From contig JAAZBW010000300.1 in NCBI GenBank assembly GCA_012513625.1, forward strand, positions 1-6,342: DNA of 6,342 nt, in the 5' to 3' direction. The first letter of the stretch is position 1; every line of letters begins with the position of its first letter. Shown here piece after piece: positions 1 to 5,272 of this stretch. This stretch comes from Actinomycetales bacterium. Its GTDB lineage: Bacteria > Actinomycetota > Actinomycetes > Actinomycetales > Actinomycetaceae. The position numbers and the translations under genes were made by a program. The notes under the pieces were generated by a model, which had not been told where the DNA came from, searched no databases, and saw nothing but the letters and a program-made list of their open reading frames with translations.

Positions 1-317
1 GTGGCGGCCTTCGGGTCAGTCACCTGGAAGTAGATGACCGTATCGATCGAGACCACCAGGTTGTCCGAGGTGATCACGGGCTGCGGCGCGAACGAGACCA
101 CCTGCTCGCGGAGGTCCACGCCGGCGCGCACCCGATCGATGAACGGGATGAGGAAGTGCAGACCTGCGTAGAGCACAACCTGGAACTTTCCAAGACGTTC
201 CACGATCAGTGCCACGGCCTGCGGCACGATCCGCACCGCCTTGGCAATCGCGGTGACGATGAAGACCGCGAGCGCGATCAGGAGGACGATGGCAACTATC
301 TGCCCGGTCTGAGGCAT
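1..317 (-). CDS. SPFH/band-7 (stomatin-like) membrane protein, N-terminal part, cut by window edge
   Basis: About 105 residues from the start codon are visible; the rest lies left of the window. The start is ATG at 317-315, with a modest Shine-Dalgarno-like GGGAAG (331-326) 8 nt upstream. Residues 7-23 form a hydrophobic N-terminal anchor (IVAIVLLIALAVFIVTA). After it comes a clear SPFH domain start: VRIVPQAVALIVERLGKF, then GLHFLIPFIDRV, then a stretch ending in DTVIYFQVTDPKAA. These match the stomatin/prohibitin-like N-terminal pattern. Members form membrane-bound oligomers that organise membrane microdomains or scaffold proteases; the exact substrate here is unknown. It lies 58 nt downstream of an NfeD gene on the same strand, the usual NfeD-stomatin pairing, so co-transcription is likely. 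The family call is firm; a narrower name (QmcA, HflK-like) is not justified from this fragment. Confidence 0.93.
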   Translation of the reverse strand, partial: MPQTGQIVAIVLLIALAVFIVTAIAKAVRIVPQAVALIVERLGKFQVVLYAGLHFLIPFIDRVRAGVDLREQVVSFAPQPVITSDNLVVSIDTVIYFQVTDPKAA

Positions 318-375
318 CTTTTCTACTTCCCGTTGATGTTCGGTCGATTCGACATGGTCTGGGGTGCGGGGATTG

Positions 376-837
376 TCAGAAGGTGGGGTACTCGGTCTGC
401 GAGGGCTGTTCGGCACGCGTCACCACGGCGAAGGCCCCGTCAATCTCGACGACGACCACGCTCTGGCCCTCGCGGAAGACCTCCTCCGGGAGCGACGATC
501 GGGCGGACCACACCTCCCCGGCGAGCTTGACGCGCCCGCCACGGGTGGTGACCTCGGTCAGCACCTCAGCGATCCGGCCGCTCAGTGCCCGGACGTTGGT
601 CCGGGCCTCCGGCGTGCGCTTCAGCATCCACGCCTGCGCGGCGGGCCGGACGAGGAAGAGGAGAAGTAACGAGACGCCGCCGAAGGCCACCATCTGCACC
701 CACACGGAGCCGCCCGCGAGTGCCGCGATCATGCCGCCGAGCGCGCCGCCCGCGAACATCAGGAAGACGAAGTCGAGCGTGAACATCTCGACGATCGCCG
801 CGACGATCGCGCCGATGAGCCACAGGATCCACGCCAT
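376..837 (-). CDS. NfeD family membrane protein with C-terminal OB-fold
   Basis: This 153-residue protein has two parts. The first ~65 residues hold hydrophobic membrane segments, roughly residues 3-17, 22-42 and 46-63, with small-residue runs such as AGGALGGM. Residues ~80-142 form a soluble beta-rich domain with the NfeD hallmarks GRIAEVLTEV, GGRVKLAGEVWSARS (100-114) and a final VVVVEIDGAFAVVT strand pair. This is the short NfeD form: membrane region plus OB-fold, without the N-terminal ClpP-like serine protease domain of long NfeD proteins. NfeD partners are SPFH/stomatin proteins, and one lies directly downstream. The ATG at 837 has a strong purine-rich ribosome site inside the end of the ABC ATPase gene, whose stop lies 3 nt away, so translation of the two is probably coupled. 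The molecular role is thought to be in membrane-domain organisation, but this is not established for this protein. Confidence 0.93.
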   Translation of the reverse strand: MAWILWLIGAIVAAIVEMFTLDFVFLMFAGGALGGMIAALAGGSVWVQMVAFGGVSLLLLFLVRPAAQAWMLKRTPEARTNVRALSGRIAEVLTEVTTRGGRVKLAGEVWSARSSLPEEVFREGQSVVVVEIDGAFAVVTRAEQPSQTEYPTF

Positions 838-840
838 GAG

Positions 841-1641
841 CTATCCCTTCCTTCCTGCACGAACCGCTCGGGCCGCGTACCGGCCGTCCTTCGAGTCCAC
901 GTCGAGTTCAATTCCAAATGTACGTGAGAGGTTCGCCGGAGTCATGACCTGATCCAGTTCGCCGGCCGCCTCCACCTGACCCTCCCGTAGCAGGAGCCCG
1001 TGGGTGAACGCCGCCGGGATTTCCTCCACGTGGTGCGTGATCAACAGGAGGGCGGGGGCGGCAGGGTCCGCCACGATCTCGTCGAGGGCGCGCAGAAGGA
1101 TCTCTCGCCCCGCGAGGTCGAGGCCGGCCGCCGGCTCGTCGAGGACGAGCAGTTCCGGATCGCTCATGAGGGAGCGGGCCACCTGTACGCGCTTACGCTC
1201 ACCCTCCGAGAGGGTGCCGTATCGCCGCTCGGCGAGCTCCGCCACGCCGAATGCGCCGAGGAGGGCCCGGGCGCGCCCCAGGTCTTCGGACTCATACTCC
1301 TCGCGCCACCGGCCGGTCATTCCGTAGGCGGCGGTCAGCACCACGTCCTGGACACGCTCGGTGGCTGCGATCCGCTCTGACAGGGCCGAGGAGGAGAGTC
1401 CCACCCGGGTCCGAAGCTCAGAGATGTCCACCTGGCCGAGCCGCTCCCCGAGCACCTCCACGGTGCCGCGGGTGGGATACATCCGTCCGGAGGCCAACTG
1501 GACCACAGTGGTCTTGCCCGCGCCGTTGGGGCCAAGCACCACCCAGTGCTCCCCCTCGTTCACCTGCCAGGTGATCCCGTCGAGTATCGGCCTGTTGCCG
1601 CGGCGGACCGTGACCTGGTTGAGATGCAGAATGGCGGGCAT
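841..1641 (-). CDS. ABC transporter ATP-binding protein, YlmA/ModF-like, no adjacent permease
   Basis: A 266-residue single ABC nucleotide-binding domain. Visible motifs, in order: Walker A GPNGAGKTT (37-45); a Q-loop region reading VGLSSSALSERI (80-91), with serines where glutamine is usual; the signature LSEGERKRV (144-152); Walker B LLVLDEP (164-170) with catalytic Glu169; D-loop AGLD (172-175); and the H-loop ITHHVEEIP with His203. The glutamine-less SSSAL Q-loop and the following segment resemble the YlmA/ModF group (COG1119). All catalytic motifs are intact, so it should hydrolyse ATP. No membrane-spanning transporter subunit lies in the window, so a transport substrate cannot be named; it may act with a distant permease or in a non-transport role. 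It is probably the first gene of an ABC ATPase-nfeD-SPFH operon, 81 nt after glgA. The ATG at 1641 was chosen because the conserved fold begins at residue 4 and a -10-like TAGTCT ends 6 nt upstream, suggesting a leaderless mRNA. Confidence 0.93.
   Translation of the reverse strand: MPAILHLNQVTVRRGNRPILDGITWQVNEGEHWVVLGPNGAGKTTVVQLASGRMYPTRGTVEVLGERLGQVDISELRTRVGLSSSALSERIAATERVQDVVLTAAYGMTGRWREEYESEDLGRARALLGAFGVAELAERRYGTLSEGERKRVQVARSLMSDPELLVLDEPAAGLDLAGREILLRALDEIVADPAAPALLLITHHVEEIPAAFTHGLLLREGQVEAAGELDQVMTPANLSRTFGIELDVDSKDGRYAARAVRAGRKG
844..855 (-). promoter_or_regulatory. Strong ribosome binding site for nfeD
   Basis: On the minus strand this reads GGAAGGAAGGGA, lies wholly within the last codons of the ABC ATPase gene, and ends 6 nt before the nfeD ATG. 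It is the clearest Shine-Dalgarno sequence in the window. It contrasts with the ABC ATPase, glgC and serB starts, which have none, and so supports nfeD being translated from an internal operon position. Confidence 0.7.
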
Positions 1642-1673
1642 GGGTCAAGACTATCCCGACCCATGCCCGCCAT
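1631..1673. repeat. Perfect 16-bp inverted repeat around the ABC ATPase start codon
   Basis: The arm ATGGCGGGCATGGGTC (1631-1646) is perfectly complementary to GACCCATGCCCGCCAT (1658-1673), separated by an 11-nt loop (1647-1657). On the minus strand, the arm nearer the gene contains the start codon and first codons of the ABC ATPase, and the loop contains the candidate -10 hexamer. No T-run follows either arm, so it is not a classical intrinsic terminator. It could be an operator, a structure that blocks or attenuates readthrough from glgA, or one that hides the start codon in readthrough mRNA. The repeat is seen directly; the function is inferred. Confidence 0.85.
1648..1653 (-). promoter_or_regulatory. 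Candidate -10 element for leaderless ABC ATPase transcript
   Basis: The minus strand reads TAGTCT, then six bases, then the ATG at 1641. Transcription would then start at or next to the A of the start codon. No Shine-Dalgarno sequence lies upstream of this ATG, which supports a leaderless reading. No good -35 is seen at 17 bp. The hexamer lies entirely within the loop of the 16-bp inverted repeat. Confidence 0.5.
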
Positions 1674-1690
1674 CATGGTGGCGCGGTGCC

Positions 1691-1715
1691 CGTGCGCGCT
1701 CAAGCGCAGCGCACG
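1691..1715 (-). terminator. Bulged GC-rich hairpin just after glgA, possible terminator
   Basis: On the minus strand CGTGC, a 3-nt bulge (GCT) and GCGC pair across a TTGA loop with GCGC and GCACG, giving 9 base pairs. The hairpin starts 7 nt after the glgA TGA (1725-1723). No U-tract follows. Actinobacterial 3' ends often have such hairpins without a U-run, so it may stop or stabilise glgA transcripts, but this rests on structure alone. Confidence 0.45.
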
Positions 1716-1722
1716 CGGTTCA

Positions 1723-2958
1723 TCACTTCGAGCGTGCGAGCACCTCGCGGTAGAACTCCATGGTCTTCACGCCGATCGCGTCCCAGGCGAAGTGGTCTTC
1801 CACCCGCTTGCGGGAGGCGCGCCCCATCTCCTTCGCCCGCTCCGGATCGTCCACCATCTTCGTGAGCGTGGCGGCGAGGTCGGACTCGAACTGGGCGCGG
1901 TCGATCGGCGTGCCGGTGCCGTCCTGCATCTGCTCGATCGGCACCAGGTAGCCGGTCTCGCCGTCCACGATCACATCCGGGATACCACCGGTGGCAGTGC
2001 CCACCACCGGGATGCCGAGCGCCATCGCCTCGAGGTTCACGATGCCGAGCGGCTCGTACACGGAGGGCGTCACGAACGTGGTGGCGATGGACTCAATGGC
2101 GATGAGCTCGTTGATGGGGAGCATCTCCTGGATGTAGAAGACGCCGTCCCGCTCCTTCTTGAGGTCATCCACCTGGCCCTGCACCTCCGCCGCGATCTCG
2201 GGGGTGTCCGGTGCGCCCGCGCACAGGACGAGCTGGACATCCTTCGGGAGCTGCGTGGCGGCGCCGAGCAGGTACGGGAGGCCCTTCTGGCGGGTGACAC
2301 GGCCCGTGAACACGATGGTGCGCTTGGTCCGGTCGATGCCGTAACGGCCGAGCACCTCGTCAATGAGCGGATCATCCGGATCCGGAGCGGTCCACTTGTC
2401 GAGGTCGATACCGTTGTGGATCACGGTCACCTTGTCCGGGTCCACCGCCGGGTAGGAGCGCAGGATGTCGTCCCTCATGCCGTTGGATACGGCCACGATC
2501 CCGTCGGCTCCCTCGTAGCCGGTCCGCTCCATCCAGGAGGAGAGGTTGTACCCTCCGCCGAGCTGCTCCCGCTTCCAGGGGCGCAACGGCTCGAGCGAGT
2601 GCGCCGAGATCACGTGGGGCACCTCGTAGAGCAGCTTGCACAGGTGGCCCGCCATGATGGCATACCAGGTGTGGGAGTGGACGATGTCCGTTCCCTCGGT
2701 GCCAATGGTCATCTGCAGGTCCACGCCGAGGTGGCGTATCGCGTCATTGGCCTCGGCCAATTCCGGGAGTGCGTCGTAACCGGTCACTCCCTCGGAGACG
2801 GTTCCGGGCGCACGTGGGCCGTCGAAGGCGTGGACACGCACGTCAGCGTGGGGGCGTAGCACCTTGGCCAGCTCCTCCACGTGCACTCCGGCGCCTCCGT
2901 ACACCTTGGGCGGGTACTCGCGGGTCAACAGGTCGACTCTGATCTGGTTCTCATTCAC
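1723..2958 (-). CDS. glgA: Actinobacterial GlgA-family glucosyltransferase (glycogen synthase or maltose-1-phosphate synthase GlgM)
   Basis: A GT4-type glycosyltransferase with a two-Rossmann (GT-B) fold that uses ADP-glucose. From the proposed start it has 411 residues. Motifs: YPPKVYGGAGVH (15-26), the family's glycine loop; VHSHTWY (93-99); HSLEPLRPWK (120-129); HNGID (181-185); GRVTRQKG with Arg220 and Lys225; and the E-x7-E pair Glu302/Glu310 in SVYEPLGIVNLEAM. The closest known family is mycobacterial Rv1212c, first called GlgA and later shown to act as GlgM, making maltose-1-phosphate for the GlgE pathway; the sequence does not settle which activity applies. The frame is open up to a GTG at 3057 with a further ATG at 2994, but family homology begins at IRVDLLTREYPP. 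The 3057 start would leave no promoter room beside glgC. The GTG at 2958 has an AATCAT 6 nt upstream, so I prefer it, with moderate certainty. It is divergent from glgC. Confidence 0.9.
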   Translation of the reverse strand: MNENQIRVDLLTREYPPKVYGGAGVHVEELAKVLRPHADVRVHAFDGPRAPGTVSEGVTGYDALPELAEANDAIRHLGVDLQMTIGTEGTDIVHSHTWYAIMAGHLCKLLYEVPHVISAHSLEPLRPWKREQLGGGYNLSSWMERTGYEGADGIVAVSNGMRDDILRSYPAVDPDKVTVIHNGIDLDKWTAPDPDDPLIDEVLGRYGIDRTKRTIVFTGRVTRQKGLPYLLGAATQLPKDVQLVLCAGAPDTPEIAAEVQGQVDDLKKERDGVFYIQEMLPINELIAIESIATTFVTPSVYEPLGIVNLEAMALGIPVVGTATGGIPDVIVDGETGYLVPIEQMQDGTGTPIDRAQFESDLAATLTKMVDDPERAKEMGRASRKRVEDHFAWDAIGVKTMEFYREVLARSK

Positions 2959-2964
2959 GATGAC

Positions 2965-2970
2965 ATGATT
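2965..2970 (-). promoter_or_regulatory. Weak candidate -10 for glgA, leaderless-type spacing
   Basis: The minus strand reads AATCAT, then GTCATC, then the GTG at 2958. It keeps the A at position 2 and T at position 6 of the -10 consensus but not the first T. It shares the 6-nt spacing seen before glgC, serB and the ABC ATPase. No Shine-Dalgarno or convincing -35 is seen, so this is tentative and tied to the choice of glgA start. Confidence 0.25.
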
Positions 2971-3003
2971 GCCCACCCGCACCGAAGTTGGCATGGGTTC
3001 CGT

Positions 3004-3013
3004 GGCAATTGCC
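3004..3013. promoter_or_regulatory. 10-bp palindrome in the glgA-glgC divergent control region
   Basis: GGCAATTGCC is a perfect palindrome placed centrally between the proposed glgA and glgC starts. Its position suits an operator acting on both genes, but a 10-bp palindrome could be chance and I do not recognise a regulator for it. Confidence 0.3.
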
Positions 3014-3021
3014 GGAAGCAA

Positions 3022-3041
3022 CCGCACGGAAGCCCGTGTGG
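3022..3041. promoter_or_regulatory. Near-perfect inverted repeat upstream of glgC
   Basis: CCGCACGG (3022-3029) and CCGTGTGG (3034-3041) are inverted copies with 7 of 8 positions complementary, around a 4-nt spacer AAGC. The right arm overlaps where a -35 would lie for the proposed glgC -10 at 3059, so a bound repressor could block glgC. It is a candidate operator only; the regulator is unknown. Confidence 0.35.
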
Positions 3042-3058
3042 CGTCCGGTTTTTCCACC

Positions 3059-3064
3059 TAGTGT
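3059..3064 (+). promoter_or_regulatory. Candidate -10 element for leaderless glgC transcript
   Basis: TAGTGT is followed by six bases (CTGGGT) and then the glgC ATG at 3071, so the predicted transcription start falls at or beside the start codon. No Shine-Dalgarno sequence precedes the ATG. The -35 region is poor. Confidence 0.5.
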
Positions 3065-3070
3065 CTGGGT

Positions 3071-4315
3071 ATGGCTCGCATACCCAAGGTTCTCGCTATT
3101 GTTCTCGCCGGCGGAGAAGGCAAGCGCCTGATGCCGCTCACCCAGGACCGGGCGAAGCCCGCCGTCCCGTTCGGCGGCGTCTACCGCCTCATCGACTTCT
3201 CGCTCTCGAACCTCGTCAACTCGGGGTTCCTGAAGATCGTGGTCCTCACCCAGTACAAGTCCCACTCCCTTGACAAGCACGTGACCAAGACGTGGCGCAT
3301 GTCCACACTCCTTGACAACTACGTGGCGCCTGTCCCCGCCCAGCAGCGTGTGGACAAGACGTGGTTCTCGGGTAGCGCGGACGCGATCTACCAGTCCCTG
3401 AACCTGGTGGACGACGAAAAGCCGGACTACGTGGTCATCACTGGTGCAGACAACATCTTCCGTATGGACTTCGCCCAGATGCTGGAGCGCCACATCGAGA
3501 CGGGCTTCCCGCTCACGGTCGCCGGCATCCGCCAGCCCATCGAGCTCGCCGACCAGTTCGGCGTGATCGAGGCCGATCCGGAGAACCCGTGGAAGATCGG
3601 CAAGTTCATCGAGAAGCCGTCCGATCCGGTCGGGCTCGCGGACTCCCCGAACGAGGTGCTCGCCTCGATGGGCAACTACATCATGACTGCCAAGGACATG
3701 CGCGAGGCCGTGGTGCGGGACGCCGCGGACGAGAACTCGAGTCATGACATGGGCGGCTCGATCGTCCCCTGGTTCGTGGAGCAGGGCGCCGCCGGCCTCT
3801 ACGACTTCATTGACAACGACGTGGCCGGCTCCACCGACCGCGATCGCGGCTACTGGCGCGACGTGGGAACGGTGGACGCGTTCTACGACGCCAACATGGA
3901 CCTGATCTCGGTCAGCCCGGTGTTCAACCTCTACAACCGCGACTGGCCGCTCTACACGGGCTACACCGGCCTCCCGCCGGCCAAGTTCGTCTACGGCCAC
4001 CACGAGCGCCTCGGCCACGCCCTCGACTCGATCGTGTCCCCGGGGGTCATCGTCTCCGGCGCCGAGGTGGTGGGCTCCGTGATCTCGCCGAACTGCAAGG
4101 TCAACTCCTGGGCCTCGGTCCGCTCCTCCGTGGTGTTCGATGACGTGGTCGTGGGCCGCAACTCCACCGTGAACAAGGCGATCCTCGACAAGGAAGTGGT
4201 GGTCGAGGAAGGTGCGCAGGTGGGCGTCGACCACGAGCACGACCGCAGCCGCGGCTTCACCGTCACCGAGAGCGGGATCACCGTGGTGCCGAAGAACGTC
4301 CGGGTCACGCGGTAA
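3071..4315 (+). CDS. glgC: Glucose-1-phosphate adenylyltransferase (ADP-glucose pyrophosphorylase)
   Basis: A 414-residue cytosolic enzyme that makes ADP-glucose and pyrophosphate from glucose-1-phosphate and ATP, the committed step of bacterial glycogen/alpha-glucan synthesis. Its product feeds the divergent glgA/glgM gene. The nucleotidyltransferase domain fills about residues 1-280: VLAGGEGKRL (11-20), KPAVPFGGVYRLIDF (29-43), WFSGSADAIYQ (98-108), GADNIFRMD with metal-binding Asp127 (125-133), KFIEKP (178-183) and DRGYWRDVGTVDAFYDA (258-274). From about 305 to 390 comes the left-handed beta-helix domain that carries allosteric contacts (GVIVSGAEVVGSVISPNCKV). GSADA in place of GTADA is normal for actinobacterial GlgC. 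Length is typical and the protein looks complete and functional. Allosteric control by sugar phosphates is known for the family but cannot be read in detail here. serB follows 9 nt downstream, so some readthrough into it is likely. Confidence 0.97.
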   Translation: MARIPKVLAIVLAGGEGKRLMPLTQDRAKPAVPFGGVYRLIDFSLSNLVNSGFLKIVVLTQYKSHSLDKHVTKTWRMSTLLDNYVAPVPAQQRVDKTWFSGSADAIYQSLNLVDDEKPDYVVITGADNIFRMDFAQMLERHIETGFPLTVAGIRQPIELADQFGVIEADPENPWKIGKFIEKPSDPVGLADSPNEVLASMGNYIMTAKDMREAVVRDAADENSSHDMGGSIVPWFVEQGAAGLYDFIDNDVAGSTDRDRGYWRDVGTVDAFYDANMDLISVSPVFNLYNRDWPLYTGYTGLPPAKFVYGHHERLGHALDSIVSPGVIVSGAEVVGSVISPNCKVNSWASVRSSVVFDDVVVGRNSTVNKAILDKEVVVEEGAQVGVDHEHDRSRGFTVTESGITVVPKNVRVTR

Positions 4316-4326
4316 CATCACGCGGT
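4305..4326 (+). repeat. 9-nt direct repeat spanning the glgC stop and serB start
   Basis: TCACGCGGT occurs at 4305-4313 and again at 4318-4326, separated by AACA (13-nt period). The first copy overlaps the end of glgC and the second runs into the serB GTG. The serB -10 candidate bridges the spacer. It may be a small local duplication or a tandem binding site; chance is possible. Confidence 0.6.
4313..4318 (+). promoter_or_regulatory. Candidate -10 element for leaderless serB transcript
   Basis: TAACAT is followed by six bases (CACGCG) and then GTG at 4325. The first three bases are the glgC stop codon TAA. No Shine-Dalgarno sequence precedes the GTG or the in-frame ATG at 4331. The spacing matches glgC and the ABC ATPase, which favours the GTG start. 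No good -35 is seen. Confidence 0.45.
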
Positions 4327-5221
4327 GATCATGAGATTTACCCTGGTCGGGGAGCGCGAGCTCCCCGACCATCTCATTGCTGACACCCGTGCGGCCCTCA
4401 CCCACCTGAACTGGCTCGGCCTCACCGAGGAGCGTCGCGAGTCCCGCGGGCTCCAGGTGCTCGACTTCCGGGGATCGGTGCCCCCCGTGACCTTCGACCA
4501 CGTGGGTCACGACCACGAGCAGCTCCTGCGCGACCTCCTCTTCGGCTGGCACACGCTCGGCGTCGCCGCCGGGGTGGTGCGCGGCGCGCTCGCCAGCACT
4601 CCCCCGCGCCTCGTGGTCACGGATGTGGACTCCACCCTCATCCCCGTGGAGGTCATCGAGCAGATCGCCGCCCGAACGGGGGTCGAGGCGGAGGTGGAGG
4701 CCATCACCTCGGCCGCCATGCGCGGCGAACTCGACTTCACCCAGTCACTCACCCGCCGCGTCGGAATGCTGGAGGGGGTGCCCGCCACAGCGCTCCCCGA
4801 GATCGCGGAGGGCATCACCTTCTCGCCCGGCGCGGAGGACCTCGTCGACGACGTGCACGCGGCTGGCGGCGTCGTCTGCGCCGTCTCGGGTGGTTTCCAT
4901 GAGGTGGTGGACCTGCTCGCCTCCCGCATCGGGCTCGACCGGGCGGTGGCAAACCGCCTCGGGAGCGACGGCGGAGCGCTCACCGGCCGCACGGTCGGTG
5001 AGGTGGTTGACGGGGCGGTCAAGGAGCGGCAACTCGGCGTCTGGCGGGAGGAGTTCGGCTCTCCTGTGGTGGCGATCGGCGACGGTGCGAACGACCTCGC
5101 CATGCTCGGCGCGGCAGACCTGGGGATCGCCTACTGTGCGAAGCCCGTAGTGGCCGCGGCTGCCGACGCCGCGATCCCGTTCCCGCGCCTCGACGCGGCC
5201 CTCCCCCTCATGGGAATCTGA
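4325..5221 (+). CDS. serB: Phosphoserine phosphatase
   Basis: A 298-residue HAD-superfamily enzyme for the last step of serine synthesis, O-phosphoserine to L-serine plus phosphate. HAD motif I is DVDSTL (100-105), with nucleophile Asp100 and general acid/base Asp102. It is followed by the SerB-type PVEVIEQIA and a small helical cap holding MRGELDFTQSLTRRVGMLEG (132-151). Motif II is VSGGF with Ser188, motif III is AVKER with Lys233, and motif IV is IGDGANDLAML with Asp253 and Asp257. These identify SerB rather than a generic HAD phosphatase. The N-terminal ~90 residues are poorly conserved; I cannot see a convincing ACT domain there, unlike mycobacterial SerB2 with two. GTG at 4325 is chosen over ATG at 4331 because of the -10 spacing. 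It sits 9 nt after glgC, though glycogen and serine synthesis are not obviously linked. It converges on the sixA-like gene. Confidence 0.95.
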   Translation: MIMRFTLVGERELPDHLIADTRAALTHLNWLGLTEERRESRGLQVLDFRGSVPPVTFDHVGHDHEQLLRDLLFGWHTLGVAAGVVRGALASTPPRLVVTDVDSTLIPVEVIEQIAARTGVEAEVEAITSAAMRGELDFTQSLTRRVGMLEGVPATALPEIAEGITFSPGAEDLVDDVHAAGGVVCAVSGGFHEVVDLLASRIGLDRAVANRLGSDGGALTGRTVGEVVDGAVKERQLGVWREEFGSPVVAIGDGANDLAMLGAADLGIAYCAKPVVAAAADAAIPFPRLDAALPLMGI

Positions 5222-5233
5222 CGTGGTTGCCCA

Positions 5234-5263
5234 TGCCCGAACCCCATTTCGGGCGCTCGGGCA
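5234..5263. terminator. Overlapping hairpins between convergent serB and sixA-like genes
   Basis: The 51-bp gap between the two convergent stop codons holds alternative stems. GCCCGAA (5235-5241) pairs with TTCGGGC (5248-5254) across a 6-nt loop, and TGCCCGA (5234-5240) pairs with TCGGGCA (5257-5263). Both are perfect 7-bp stems sharing the same left arm. Position and symmetry suit a bidirectional terminator, but there is no clear T-run on either strand. Confidence 0.5.
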
Positions 5264-5272
5264 GCTTAGGGG

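Noticed and set aside
343..353. GTCGATTCGAC interrupted palindrome between nfeD and the SPFH gene
   Set aside because: Only 5-bp arms around one base, too short for a hairpin and common by chance; no promoter-like partner was seen.
383..952. 189-codon plus-strand frame opposite nfeD and the ABC ATPase end
   Set aside because: Composition is low-complexity Ser/Thr/Ala/Arg, and the opposite strand encodes a clear NfeD.
1663..1671. Plus-strand copy of the ABC ATPase start context (GACCC then ATGCCCGCC) created by the inverted repeat
   Set aside because: It mirrors the real start, but the downstream plus-strand frame is an antisense shadow of glgA.
1546..2859. 437-codon open frame on the plus strand opposite glgA and the ABC ATPase start
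   Set aside because: Antisense shadow; the minus-strand genes carry intact catalytic motifs, and this translation resembles no known fold.
2951..4552. 533-codon open frame on the minus strand opposite glgC
   Set aside because: It is an antisense shadow of glgC caused by high-GC codon bias. Its translation is rich in His, Val, Asp and Arg, with no recognisable domain, whereas glgC has all family motifs.
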